Assembly: GCA_027625915.1 (NCBI GenBank) | Contig: JANTQA010000047.1 | Coordinates: forward strand, 10,540,001 to 10,604,000 | Origin: Anaeramoeba flamelloides | Taxonomy: Eukaryota > Metamonada > Anaeramoebidae | Reading direction: 5' to 3' | Length of the DNA stretch: 64,000 nucleotides | Program-made: the position numbers and the translations under genes | Part shown: positions 36,501 through 48,560 of the stretch, piece after piece | Numbering within the stretch: position 1 is the first letter of the stretch | How the letters are laid out: each line of letters begins with the position of its first letter | Notes under the pieces: generated by a model | The model's database searches: none | What the model saw: the letters and a program-made list of their open reading frames with translations, nothing else | Told to the model about the DNA's origin: nothing

Positions 36501-39500
36501 TTTTTTTGTTTGTTTTGTTTCTCTTGAAAAAAATGAATTGTTCGTTTCAACACATATTGAGCTGTAGTAGCTATGGTAAAGGTTTTGTGGAATTTTACAT
36601 TCATTGATTAATATAAAAATATTTTGCAAAAACCAGTCAAGCTTTTTTATTTAAAAAAAAATTATTGTATAGTCAAGTTGAGAAAAAATGTTCTTTCCAT
36701 TTTCGAAATTGAGGATTTTGGTGAATTTGATACAATACCAAACACATTAACCTTACCATGCATTTTATCAAATATGTCTTTGTTTTAAAATAACAAAGAA
36801 CATTCCTCAAAAATTTACAATTTTCTTCATTTTAACCCTTTAAGTGAAAACAGAAAACCATCTAAACTTAATTCACAAATAAAAAAATCATCATAGGTAA
36901 TTCTCAACAAGCCCAAATGGTTATCCATTTTCGCTTAAATAAAAATTTTCTTAAAAAGTTGATTTTTCTCAACCTTCGTTGTCATTTTTTAATATCACAG
37001 AAACGAGGAGTGATAAAATTCTGACATTGTTAGTAAAAAAATTCATTTTTTCCTTGTTAGATCTGACTGAATAAATATTTGTGAGATTTACGAACCTCAA
37101 AACACTCTTTAGAATACACGGGTACTTAATTTTTCAATTGCAAACATAGTCGTTAAACTCCTTTCAATTAAAGTGATCAATTGTTCTTTTGGTCACAAAT
37201 CTTCTAGTATTGTCCTTAATATTCTAGATCCCTTAAAAAAAGGAATTTTTTTTTAATTTTTTTATTTTTGAGCAGAGGTTATTCAACAAAATTACCTCCT
37301 GTTTGCCGTTAGGTTTTTTTTAATTTGAAAAATCGCTGTTAGCTTTTCTTGAGTTTTCTGTTTATTTGGAAAATCAATAGATTTTCGTTAAGTTTTTTTG
37401 AGTTTTCTATTTTATTTGTGAAGTGTTCTAGGTTTTTTTTACTTTTTGAAATAAACAGAAAATCGATAGATTTTCGGTTTATTTCGAAAAGTAAAAAAAA
37501 ACTAACAAAAATCTATTGATTTACCAAATAAATAGAATACTCAAAAAAACCTAGAACACTTCACAAATAAAATAGATTTTCACAAAAACCTATAACACTT
37601 CACAAATAAATAGAATTCAAAAAAACCTAGAACACTTAAAAAATAAATAGAAAACTCAAAAAAGCCTAACGAAAATCGATTGATTTTACAAATAAAACAG
37701 AAAACCTCAAGAAAACCGCCGTTTGTTTTTTTTTAATTTTAGAAATTAAAAAAAACCTAGCCACTCCACGGCACTCTAAGACACTTGACGACACTCCCAG
37801 AAACTCTAAAATTGTATTTAGGGGTTTTATCCTAACTGTAATGTAGGCAGGATTACAGCTTAAAAAGGAATTTTTTTTAAATAATTTTAAAAAAAGTTTG
37901 AAAAAAATATTTATAAAAGAAATTAAAAGTTATTTCTGAATGTTTTCATTCTGATAATATTTTTTTTTTTTTAGGCTTTTAAAAATTAAAACCTTAATTT
38001 AGTATTAACATATATTCCAGTCAAAATAAAGTTGAATTAAAATGAAAAAATCAAGTAAAGTTAAATCGTGCACAACAGGTTTGAAATTGTTGTATATGCG
38101 CATAATTTCTTATTTTGGCTATAATCGTTATTTATTTCAAATTACATTTATTCTTTTAGTAACTTATGATTGCTTGATTTAAAATAGTGGTAAAGTTGAT
38201 TTTTGTTTTCTAATTTTCTTTTTTTGTCTCCGTAACTATGTTCAAAATCTTATTATAACAATTTTCTATTTAATCAAAAAAAAGTTTTTTAATTCAAAAA
38301 ATTGTTTATTTCATCACTCTTCAAAAATCGGTTCTGCAAAGTAGATTATGTGTACTTTATATATTCTTAATTGAACACATTATTCATCCCAATTCTCGAA
38401 TTAAAATAATTTGGATTCTTTTTTCTTTGAAACAGAAAAAGAGTTTATTACAAAAAAAAATCACAAGGAAAATATCCTATTTTTGAAAAAAATTCACAAA
38501 AATCACAGAAATCACAAAAACCGCAGAAGTTACAGAAACCACAGAAACCAAATTGAATCCATAATTTTTTAAAGAAAATCAATTTATCATGTTATCAAGA
38601 AACAAAACCACTAAAAAAATAATAGGTGCGGTTTGCGTGATATTTTGTCTTTATTTCTGAAAAATATAAATTCCCTGAATTAGCATTGCTAAATGTTCTT
38701 TCTTTTATTAATAAAACTAAATTTGATACTTTTTAACATATTTGTTGGAAAAAGGATTTCTGTGATTTTTGTGACTTTTTTTCAAAAATCTGAAATTTTC
38801 TTTGTTATTTTTTTTGTAATAAACACTTTCTATGTTTCAAACAACCCCCTTAATGGTTTAACCACTTACTATAAATTTGTCTCATACTCAAGGAGTGGAT
38901 TGAAAAAAAAAAAAAAAAAAGTTATTGTAAAAAAGAACTTCTTTATATTGAAAAAATTCAAATAACATAAAAAACATTTCCTAGAGAGAATCTCATTGGC
39001 AAAAAATTCAAATAACAAAAAAAAAAAAAATTCACAGTGTCTCAATTACACAAATTGAAAAAATAAAAAAAAATTTAAAAGATATTAACGACAAAAAATG
39101 GAAATAACAAAACAAATTTAGTTTCAAGGATTTACATTTTCAAAAATTCTCTTTTTGAAAAAACAATTATTCAGAGGATCTCGAAAGAAAAAATTCAAGT
39201 ATAAAGCACAAAAATAGGATTTAAATTATAAAAATTCTAATATTAACATAAAAAAAGTTACCCAAGATCTTTAATTGTCAAAAAAATTCAATTGTAGAAA
39301 AAAAACCAAACATTCTCAATTTCTAAAAAATTCAAAAAACAAAAAAAAAAATTCCGAATAGGATATCAATTCAAAAAATTGAAATGAAAAAAAAAGATTT
39401 CATATGATATCTATTTGTCCAAAAATTCAAATAACAAAAAAAAAGTTTAAAAGGATTTTCAATTTCAAAAAAATCAAAATTGTAGAAAAAAAAATTCCAA

Positions 39501-41006
39501 TCTTTTTTTTAAGTTCCAAATGTTTTAAATTTCTTCAATTTATAACAAATTGCTTTCTTGAATTTCGCAATAAATTTTAATTGAATTTAATCCAATTTGT
39601 GTTATTTTTTTGTAACCCCATGAGACCAAGTAAGGATTTTGTAATATTTTTTCTAGTAAAAATAACTCATTTTGGAAATGAAAAAAAAGAAAAAAAAAGT
39701 CACCGGGATCTCGAAAAGCGCCAAAGAGCGACACTTCAAAACTGACACCGTTGTTATCAAAATTATATAATTAACAACAATTTAATTGGAAATTGAGTAT
39801 CTCCCTTTGGCGCTTTTTTCTAAAAAAGACCTCGTTTTTCATTATTGAATTTTAGAAATCTATCATACTTTATCACCCGATGTTTGAGTTTTTAATAGGC
39901 ATTTGGTACTTATAAAACTTGTCTAAAATTTTTTTTTGATTTCAAATAATTTTTTTTCCTATAATTTCTTGACCATTAAGGAATTTTTTTTAAAAAAAAA
40001 AAAATTTATTTTTATGTGCCATTTATTTTTGTTTCTTTTTTTCAAGTGAAAGGCTGTTTTATGTCATATTAACCTGTTTCTTAAATAATTTTTTTAGAAA
40101 TTCAAATTTTTATTTATTTACTGTTTCTATTTTTTAATGTTTGATTAAAAACCTCAAAATGGATCTATTTCTAGAATTTCTTTTTGAAAATTAATAATAT
40201 TGCTGTCATAAAAAATACATTTTTAGATCAGCTCAAAAATGTCTAAAAATGAAAAGCCAGAAAATTAAACTGTTCTGAACAATTCAATGGTTTTCTACTT
40301 ATTTTTTTTAAAACTCAATCATTTATAATTTTAAAGAAGAAGTATTTATTTGATTGCAGTTATGTAATCAAAAAATATTAATATTTTTTAAAAAGAAGAA
40401 TTCATTTTTAATAACTTGAAAAATCATTGAATTGTTCAGAAAAGTTTAATTTTTGATAAAATAATGACTTTACACAAGTATAAATATGATTTCTATATTT
40501 TTTAGAGTTTTTTTGATAAAACCCAAGACATCATGTTTCGGCTTGTGTACCATCTTTAACCAAAAAAAAATTTTTTATTTTTTGAGTGGAATAGTTATTT
40601 TTAAAAAAAAACAACAAAAATTTGCGATTAAAAATTGTTTTAAATATGTGATAATATTGAATGTTCAAGAAAAAAACTCTAAATAATTTAAATAATCATA
40701 AATCCAAATTCCAAATATTTATTAATATATTTATTTTTAATTGTCTTAAATTTGTATATTCTGTTCCGTTTCATTCTATTATTAATATTATTACGTAAAT
40801 AAAAAGGTACAAATCTAAATCTTTCTCCAAAAACAAAAACTTCATTAAAACTTAAAATTGATTTGAATGCAAATGCTTCGTGTTTACTTACAACTGGAAT
40901 TTTTAATCAAACTACTGTGGGATTTGCCGGTCAAATAAATTGTTTAAAACCTTTAGAAACAAATTCATATACTTTTGGGCTATCAATTAGTTGGACTGCA
41001 TTTTAA
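33558..41006 (+). CDS. VDAC/Tom40-family eukaryotic porin, two exons, 6.6 kb intron
   Basis: Coding exons 33558-34203 and 40807-41006 give 281 residues, the usual length for a VDAC. The donor TTAG/GTAAGA at 34204 and the acceptor AAAAAG at 40806 join in frame: ...KKNLLLG continues as TNLNLSPKTKTSLKLK. The first exon has the N-terminal helix (MLAYLGKAKLYTALGGKTRK) and alternating beta strands (LGARLVAKASKKPELMVSS, LGANFYHKVNPKVEVAASS). The last exon supplies the closing strands and ends SYTFGLSISWTAF. It should form a beta-barrel in the outer membrane of a mitochondrion-related organelle. VDAC is favoured over Tom40 by length and the FYHKVN segment, but the two families are hard to separate by eye. 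The intron contains several transposons and no other gene. Confidence 0.86.
34263..34318 (+). repeat. Pyrimidine microsatellite in the porin intron
   Basis: CTTTTT units passing into CCTTTT units just after the porin donor site. Translations across it are Lys/Glu or Phe/Leu artefacts. Confidence 0.75.
34747..35226. mobile_element. Inverted-repeat element I in the porin intron
   Basis: Ends CTGTTGAGAGAAAAATGTTG and its inverted copy (CAACATTTTTCTCTCAACAG), extending about 75 bases each way. A second inverted pair (GATAACTAGGTGAATTTTA) lies inside, so most of the element can fold on itself. TTA lies on both flanks, resembling the 3-base target site of PIF/Harbinger elements. About 480 bases, no coding capacity. 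Confidence 0.7.
36312..36374 (+). repeat. TTCCTTTTG tandem repeat
   Basis: A 9-base unit repeated about six times with slight change in the first unit, inside the porin intron. Confidence 0.85.
37270..37815. mobile_element. Family J foldback element in the porin intron, copy 1
   Basis: Many alternating forward and inverted modules: AACCTAGAACACTTCACAAA, AATAGAAAACTC, CCTAACGAAAATC and their reverse complements to the left. The whole region could form a long imperfect hairpin. The right edge (CACTCTAAGACACTTGACGA then CACTCCCAGAAACTC) matches, reversed, the left edge of the copy at 55256. Boundaries approximate. Confidence 0.6.
38850..39979. mobile_element. Family A TTAA element, copy 2, in the porin intron
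   Basis: The longest and best preserved copy (about 1.1 kb). Ends TTAATGGTTTAACCACTTA and TAATTTCTTGACCATTAA are inverted with TTAA at both edges. In the middle, AAAGCGCCAAAGAGCGACAC and TCTCCCTTTGGCGCTTTT form a second inverted pair around about 75 bases. The A-rich left part holds repeated AAATTCAAATAAC / TCTCAATT phrases. No coding capacity recognised. Confidence 0.75.
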
Positions 41007-41209
41007 AATTACGTTTTTTTTTATCTTTTAATTTTATTTTTTTAAAAAAATTATCCATTTTTTAACTTTTAAATACACAAAATTAACAAAAAAAAAAAAA
41101 TAGTCTAAAATCAAGACAAACTTTATTAAAACCTGATAAATACATAAATTAAAAAGCAAGAATAAATATTAATCAGAGAAATAAATTTCTTATTATTTTC
41201 ATTTATTTT

Positions 41210-42305
41210 TATTTTTGCAATTTGATATTTTTATTGCTGTTTTAATTTTATTTTTTGAATTAGAAAAACTTAAAAATGATTATAAAAATAAACACTTTTT
41301 TGTAATTATAATTGATATCAAAAAATGTTTTGATATGATCAGTTACATTTTGGTACACTATGTTGGGATAAATAGATTGGAAATGAAAAAATTAAAATAT
41401 AGTAAAAATTATTAAAAAAAAAAAAGAAGAAGTACCAGCAGTTTATCGAGGAGATCCTGTTTGTCCTTTAATGTTTGGATTTATAAGCCATTTTTTAATT
41501 GAAAAAATTTAACATATCTAGATTAACATGTTCAGATGTTTGTAGATGATTTGATTTTACTAATGGAAGCATACAATATCAGAAATTGATAAAAAAAATA
41601 ATAATTTAAATTATAAAATTATTCAAGAATTTGGAAACGACCACAAATATTGATAAAACACTAAAATCAAAAAATTTATCAGAAATTAAATATTTAGGAT
41701 TTTGGTAAAAAAAGAAAAAACATTTTAAAATAATAATTCAAAAAGGTTAAAGATAATTTTAACAAAATAAAAGAATAGTTTAATCAAAAAAAAACTAGCT
41801 AATGGGGTTAAATTTTAAATGTTCAAATGAATATTTATTATTCAATTATTTTATGGATTAGTTATTTTTACTCTGACACAAAAATATTTCTCTCAATTGA
41901 TGTTTGGATAAATAAAAAAGTACACAAGATTTTTAAAAATAAATACACATTTCCCATTAATAATTGAAAAAACTTAAACAAAAACTTGATCAAGCCAGTA
42001 TCTATATTTCCAAAAGAAGATATAAACTCAAAATGAAATTAGAACTTCTGGGTTTTGAATAAATTTTAAGAGTTGGTTATAAAAGATAATTTCAACATTT
42101 TCGATTTTCGAAAAGTTAAGTAATAATATACCAAAAATCACAAAATAATTTTTTGATTTTTCCTCTCAAAAATATTAAAACCCCTTTAAACTTTAATATC
42201 AATGAAAATAATCTTGATACTCTTCCATAATATCAAAAAAAACAATTTGGACAATTTTGAAATTTGACCAAATTTGAAAATAAAACAATACCCTTTTTTT
42301 CATTG
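41210..42305 (+). mobile_element. LINE fragment A, decayed reverse transcriptase
   Basis: Recognisable RT blocks in order: VIIIDIKKCFDMIS (motif A, about 41300), RGDPVCPLMFGFISHF (motif B, about 41450) and MFVDDLILL (motif C with its DD, about 41530). Decayed downstream sequence (RFLKINTHFPL, about 41930) corresponds to RFINKSVTNFLQINIHSP in fragment B. Several stop codons and frame changes show it is dead. It is truncated at both ends, the right end against a family F element. It starts about 200 bases after the porin stop codon. Confidence 0.8.
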
Positions 42306-42318
42306 AAATTAGTTATAG

Positions 42319-42880
42319 CTAAACTATTTTTCAAAAATCTTAACTCACTTTATAATGTTAATGGAAGTTGTTTTAAGGGTTTTATCCCTGTATTCTGATA
42401 AAAAAAATATTTTCAAATTTGGTGATTAGTATCATTTTTTCGTATTTTTCAATTTTTGGATTAGCTTTTTACTAATGATTGTTTTTCTTTTTTTTTTTTT
42501 TTTTTTTTGTAAAAGATTAAGTGGAAAAAAAAAAAGATCTTCAAAAAGACTAATAATCACTAACAAAATTGAGACTATGTAATGTCTTTTAAAATGAATT
42601 TAATTATTAGTAAAAAATCGATTGTTAACTTTTTTTTAGTAAAAGTTCAGAAATAAATAATATGTAATTCTCATTTCAAAAATTGTGACTCACTTTTTTT
42701 TAGTATTTTTTTATATATTTATTTTTCAAAATATCCGGTTTTTATACATTTACAATGACTTTAAAGTGAATTACTAATCAGATTTAATTATTTTTTATTC
42801 TTGAATATTAAAAGATATATATATATAATATATTTCAATCTATTATTTCAGGCGAGTCACAGTTTTTGAAATCGTGTTAA
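42319..42880. mobile_element. Family F inverted-repeat element, copy 2
   Basis: Left GCTAAACTATTTTTCAAAAA and right CGAGTCACAGTTTTTGAAAT are inverted. Uninterrupted, about 560 bases, so it serves as the empty-site comparison for the D element in copy 1. It separates two LINE fragments. Confidence 0.75.
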
Positions 42881-43299
42881 TTTTTCACAAAAAAAAATGT
42901 TTCTATTTTTTTCGTTTTTTTTTTGGAATATTTCAACTAATATTTTGTCATTCAGACAAAAGGTACTTATTCAATCAATAAGAAAATTCCACTTAATTTG
43001 GTAAAACCAATTTACGATTGGGAACTTATTAGAAAGAAAATATTATTTCAAATATTTAAAAAAATTCATAGTTTTTTGGAAATGTGTTTTTTATCCAATT
43101 ACTTTTTAATCCTCGTGGCTAATCGATATAATGTTATTATATACTTTATAAAATTCAACAATTTCCCCATATATTTTTTTGTTCTGCCTTTTTTATCATT
43201 TTTGCTAAACCGATTTTTATTTTTCCATCTTTTTTTTTTTACTTTTATTTGGAAATAAAGAGCTAAATATAAAAACACTTAAACTTGAAAACTGGAACT
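42881..43299. other. Unassigned stretch between family F copy 2 and LINE fragment B
   Basis: Contains a frame (42998-43258) with a protein-like start (VKPIYDWELIRKKILFQIFK) that turns into Phe/Leu-rich noise. It lacks an ATG and matches nothing recognised. It may be unrecognisable LINE or other element sequence. Confidence 0.3.
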
Positions 43300-44525
43300 T
43301 TTTTTAATATTACGTTGTAAAAATATAAAAAATTGATTTTTCACCAATTCTCTTCGCATTTATATCTCATTTCCTACTAGAAAAGTTAAAAACTTTAGCT
43401 GTTCATGTTCAAATGTATGCAGATGATCTTATTCTTATTATGAAAGGGCCATTAATCTCTCTAAAAATTAATTTAGAAAGTATTTTTGAAATAATAAAAA
43501 GATTCGGGATGAACCCACATAATAAAAAAAACCAAATATAAAAAAAGAATTAAAAGATATTTTTTTATCTTGGGATTTGGTTAGAAAAAAAACACACATC
43601 TTGAATATAATTTCAAAAAAGTGGAAAAGTCCTTGGAAACACTTAATCGATTGTTTCAACAAAATAAACTCAACAATGGAGTCAAAATAACTTCTTCCAA
43701 AGCTCTCATTTTAAGTCAACTTTATTATGGTCATGAAATATTTGACTTGAAACAAAATGATTTTGAAAGAATTGATAGATTTATCAATAAATCAGTCACA
43801 AATTTCTTACAAATTAATATCCATTCACCTCGATTAATTTATAAAACTGAAGCAAAAATTGATCTCGCTAGATTAAAAGTATACCGAAGAAAATATAAAT
43901 TGATAGAAAAATTAGATTTCTTAAATTTAAAAAAATTAAAAACAATACTATATTTTCGAAAATTGGAAAATGAAAATATTAATTGGCACACTAAGGGATT
44001 AAAATTATTAGATTTAGAATTAAAAGTTTTTCGATTAACCGAATTGGAAAATTCACCTAGTTGGAAAGTTCAACAATATCTAAAAATTATAAAACAACAA
44101 AATTGCAATTTCAAACATCAAAAATATTTAAACTGTAAAGCTTCAAAAACAATTCTAAAATTTCGAAATTTTACTATTTGTTTAAATATGTACTCTTATG
44201 TAACAAGTAAAAATAAAAATAAAAATTGTGATTTATGTAAAGAAAAGTTAAATATTGATATCATTGAAGATTTCGATCATTTTTTTATGGGACTGTCCGG
44301 CCTATAAAATAAATCGAAAAATCTGGATATCTGAATTTTTTGAAAAAATAAAAAATTAATAATATCGGAGATATTATTAATAAAAAGAATTCATCATATA
44401 TATTATCATTAGTAAGTGATAATAAAATTTGTGATTCGTTAACAAAATTTCTAAAAAAAAGTTTAGAAATTAGGGCACACAGGAGAAAAGCAATTTTCTC
44501 CCTTCAAAAATAAAAAAAAAAAAAA
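43300..44525 (+). mobile_element. LINE fragment B, RT C-terminus, zinc-finger motif and 3' end
   Basis: Begins around RT motif B (PILFAFISHFLLEKL) and motif C (VQMYADDLILIMK, about 43410). A long open stretch (43621-44307) then gives the thumb and C-terminal part (LNNGVKITSSKALILSQLYY; LENSPSWKVQQYLKII). It ends in NCDLCKEKLNIDIIEDFDHF and, after a frame change, WDCPAYKINRKIW: a CxxC...HxxxxC motif as in the zf-RVT domain of non-LTR elements. The coding end (RAHRRK) is followed by a hairpin and poly-A. It overlaps fragment A in content, so the two are separate copies. Confidence 0.85.
44482..44501 (+). other. 3'-end hairpin of LINE fragment B
   Basis: A perfect 8-base stem, GGAGAAAA paired with TTTTCTCC, around a GCAA tetraloop (GNRA type), just before the poly-A tail. 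Fragment C has a hairpin at the same place. Confidence 0.6.
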
Positions 44526-44554
44526 AAAAAATTGATTTTTTTATGATTAGTTTT

Positions 44555-44745
44555 TGATTGCAAATATGTTCCCTAATTTTGAGGATACGGGATTATTATT
44601 CATGGTTAAATGAATATTATATTTAATCTTGTAATGAGAGATTTTTGAAGTGAATAAATATGCAACTCTCAATTCAAAGGGCATCTAGGATGACACATTC
44701 GTTAGAAGTATTTGAAACTTAATTTAGTTCTCTAAAAAAAGAGGG
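44555..44745. mobile_element. Family H fragment, right half
   Basis: Matches the right arm of the family H element at about 21300-21480 (TTGAAGTGAATAAATATG versus TTGAAGTGACTAAATTTG, then the GAAACTTAATTTAGTTCTCT block). The left arm is missing. It lies directly after the LINE poly-A. Confidence 0.5.
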
Positions 44746-46005
44746 AAAAATAAAAAATGAATAAGAAAAAATAAAAAATGAAGAAAAGAAAAAAAAATGA
44801 AGAAATTTATCAATAGAATAAGAACAAAAAATGAAGGAGTGAAAAATAATTGATGAGAGAAATATAAATTATTTTGATCCAAATGTATTTATATGTACAA
44901 CGATTAGGGAATTAATTAGTTTTGAACTCCTAATTTTTGTAACAGAGTTTATTTTTAATACTTTTTTTTTATCTAAGAAAAAATAAATTCAAAGTATTTT
45001 TAAACTTGTAAGTGGAAAAAAAATAGAAAGAAATAGAAATTTTATTAAAAATCAAAGTTTTCAAGTTATTAATCCATTGGAATAATAACAGGGGTTTAGT
45101 AACACCAAATAACTTTTTAATGAAAAATTATACCACTTAAACTTTGTAACTTATTTTTACTATTGTATTGATAATATTTACGTATAAATAAAGTAATGGT
45201 TATCAAGAATGTGGATTTTTTTCCAACTTTTTATTTTTCTTTGTTTGTATATTTTTTTTTTAGCTTTTATTTATTTTTATTTCTTCTTCTTTTTTTTAGG
45301 GCAAATTTTGCATATCTGTTTTTCAAAAAATTCAAGTACATGAAACTTACTTTGCAGTAATAACCCAAACCAAGTAACGGCTGAAAATATTGCCGGGAAA
45401 ATCGATTCATTTGACTTTAGTCCAATCATTTATACAAGATTAGTAATAAAATCGTTCAAGTTTGATATAGTTCACTACGTTTTGCGTCAATAGAATTCAT
45501 TTTATTCATTTCACTTTCGGTTTGCTGAAGATCTAATCAGAAAAAGTTTATTTTGTTAAAGATCTAATCAAAACAATAAGATCAATTTTTAAGATAAATT
45601 TTTATTTCTTTTTAGCACATTCTCCAAATATTCCAAAACAGAGGGTTTTCTTTAGGTTTTGATTCATGAAATAATGGGAAAAATTCAATGTGATACTTTT
45701 TCCAAATTGGGTGTTTTAAGTGAAATGGATTCCTGCCACTTTTTGTTTTTTTTTTACTTAAATGAAAGATGGTTTTTGAACTTTTTTTTTATATATATAT
45801 ATATTTGAAGAAAAAAAAGAGACTATTTGAACAAACAAAGAACATCAACAAAGAACTTATCAGAATTTTTAAAAACTTTTTAGAAGAATTCAATCAACGA
45901 TCACCAAAAGCTTTCGCTTTGTAGAGTATTTAAAAGAAAATTGATTTTTGAATTTTTGAATGCAAAACAAAGATAAATAAAAACGAGTTTTCTTATTTCA
46001 AATTA
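44746..46005. other. Intergenic, no gene seen
   Basis: AT-rich sequence with GAA/AAG-rich runs near 44750-44830 and an AT dinucleotide tract near 45790. No protein-like frame and no matched repeat. Confidence 0.45.
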
Positions 46006-46545
46006 CACTCAACCCCATTCCAAAAATTTGGACACACCCAAAATCAAAAATAGGCAAAAAAATAAAACTCAATTTATTATATTTTTCCAAACGTAATATA
46101 AAATCACATTTAAATTACCGAGTATTAATGTTTTTATAAGTAATCATTTTCGTACAAATAATAGAAAAAAATCTAAAACTCGAAAAAATAAAAATCAGTG
46201 TGTTCAAAAAATGAAACGAGCTGAACAAAAAATTTGTATTATTAAATTTCAAATTTTGTCAAATTTCACCAACAATTGTTGATGGATCAAATGATTAGAT
46301 ACCATAAACTAATTTTATGTGATTTTTCAATTTAAAAAACTCAACACTAACCTTCTATCAAACATCAAAAAAAAATTACAGATCTAACGAAATAGATTAA
46401 GTAACTGGAAAAAAGGAAATGAAAACAAAACAAAAAATACAAAAAATGAAATAGTTTGTAAAATCAAAATTATTTCCAAATTGAATGTAAAGTGCAGTAT
46501 TGCTCTTTTTTCAATGTTTTAAACTGTTTCCAAATTTTTGGAATT
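46006..46545. mobile_element. Family M, Tc1/mariner-like short element
   Basis: The left end, preceded by TA, has ATTCCAAAAATTTGGACACA, close to the well-known Tc1-type terminal phrase. The right end near 46540 carries its inverted counterpart (TTTCCAAATTTTTGGAA). At about 46211 a short frame, MKRAEQKICIIKFQIL, could be a scrap of a transposase helix-turn-helix, but this is weak. About 540 bases; the right boundary is approximate. Confidence 0.5.
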
Positions 46546-47429
46546 TAGTTTCCATTTTTTTTTAATTTATAAAATGGGACATTTTTAGCAAAAATAATTA
46601 TTTATAAAACTAACTTTTTTTTCAATTATTATTTTACTTATTAAGATTTTTAAAACAAGAAAAGATATTAATTAAAATAATAAATAACTTTTGAGCAAAA
46701 AATGTATTTTTATTCTTATTGCTTTTAAAATGAAATATTTTGAAAGGAATGGTTCCAATTAAAAAAAATTGACGTTACTAAAATTTTGAAAAAGAGTTAC
46801 TGTAAATCCTTAAAGTGTGATTTTTTTCTTTTTTTGAATTGAATTGTTGGGTAAATAGTCTTGTAAAGCGAACAAAAAAATTTTATAAATATTAAATCAA
46901 TTATCAAAATAAATTTGTTTGTTCAAACCAGGATTTAATAAAATGAAAATAAATTCATTTATTTGATTTAAAATTAATTTTAAGTTTTATTTTCATTTCA
47001 AGAATTAGTTTGGAAAGAAGAGTTTTGTGGATTTATTTGGGGTAAATGATTAACTTTTAAAACAACTAAATATGTGTTTATGAAATTTTTATTTTTAATA
47101 TTATAAAAATATTAATTATATTTATCTGTAGAAAGAGTTTCTGTTTAAGAATCTAAAATATATAAATAAAAAATCGTTTCTGAAATTTGTATCTAATAAG
47201 GATACTTGATCTTACGCTACAAAGCTTTTAAGAATAAATATAAAATAATTAATGAATAAATAATAGTAAAAGAGAAAGAGAAAGAGTATAAAATAAAGAG
47301 AACAATATTAGTGATCAAACGTTGTGATTTTAAGAGAAGGCTAAGTTTTTATAATGATTGCCGTATAAAAAAGAAAATTAAAATAAATCTTCTTACGAGA
47401 GTAAGGAAAAGCTAAAAATACCAACAGAT
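46546..47429. other. Intergenic, 3' side of the uS11 gene
   Basis: AT-rich sequence with no matched repeat. A GAGAAA microsatellite-like run lies near 47270. It contains the 3' flank of the uS11 gene on the minus strand. Confidence 0.45.
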
Positions 47430-48511
47430 TTAAAGTCTTCTTCCTCTTCTACCACCATGCTTTCTAGTACCGTCAGTTGGGATTGGTGTAACATCTTCAA
47501 TTCTTCCAATTTTCATTCCTGCTCTTGCAAGTGCACGCATGGCTGCTTGACCCCCTGGACCTGGTCTTCTTCTTCTGTTTCCACCTCTTCCTCTGATTTT
47601 AATATGGAGTGCATTGATATTTAATTCCTTTTTTCGGCATTCAAAAAATAACAAAAGATGAAATTTAGAGTATTAAGATTTGTCAATTCGTTTGATTTAA
47701 GAATTGGTTTATTTGGGGTACTGTAATAAACTCTAAAAAAAAAAGAAAAGTGTTTTTAAGATACACACCTTACAACGGGTAATAATGTCTACTACGGCAA
47801 GCATTGCTGCATATGGCGAAGACTCATCACGATCGGTTTTTACTTTTTGTCCACCTTTTTGTTTATTAAAAAGGATTTGTTGTGGTAGAAATTATTTGAT
47901 TTTGTTATCAAGATCAAAGTTCTGGTTAATTTTGGTTGTTTGAAATAAATTTTGATTTGTTGGGCGATTGGTTTTGAAATAAAGTTAGCCACACCACTCA
48001 CAAAAACATTAAGTACAAAAAAAAAAAGGGAAATAAGAAAGAAAATTAAAAAATACAGACCTGATACTCTTGCAATAGTTTCACTTCCTGAAAGATCTGT
48101 TACGTGAATGAAAGTGTCCTTTACCGATATTTATTTGAAATTTTAGTATGGGAGTGTTGGGTGCCAAATAGTAAAAAAAATCCAAAAAAAAAAAAATTAA
48201 AAAAAAGAAAAAAAAAGCAACATTTATTAGCACAAGTTTCAACAACAAAAATGTGATTTTTGATTAGTGAAGACAAATCTATCAAATTTGGAACTTTTTG
48301 TTTTGTTTTTTTTTTTTTTTTTATTGTGCTTTTCTTTTGGGATGAAAAAAAAGAAATTTTAATAAACTTTGTAAAGTTAGTTATTTACATTCCAAGAGGC
48401 ATAAATATGGGCAACACCAAAAACAAGTTCACCTTCTTTAACTAAAGGCCCCATTTTTTTTTCTTCGGTTTCTTTTTGTTGTTTCTTTTGTTGTTTCTTT
48501 CTTCTGCTCAT
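47430..48511 (-). CDS. RPS14: 40S ribosomal protein S14 (uS11), four exons
   Basis: Exons on the minus strand are 48511-48389, 48118-48061, 47854-47769 and 47627-47430, giving 154 residues. Introns are 270, 206 and 141 bases, all GT-AG. Exon 1: [19 protein letters not shown] then [12 protein letters not shown]. Exon 2: [19 protein letters not shown]. Exon 3: [17 protein letters not shown] then DIITRCK. Exon 4: [40 protein letters not shown] and the universally conserved C-terminus [20 protein letters not shown]. It is a small-subunit platform protein of the cytosolic ribosome. Length and every junction fit the family. Confidence 0.96.
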
Positions 48512-48560
48512 TTGTAAAGTAAACTAAAAATATGAAGGTTTTAAAAAAAAATGAAACTGA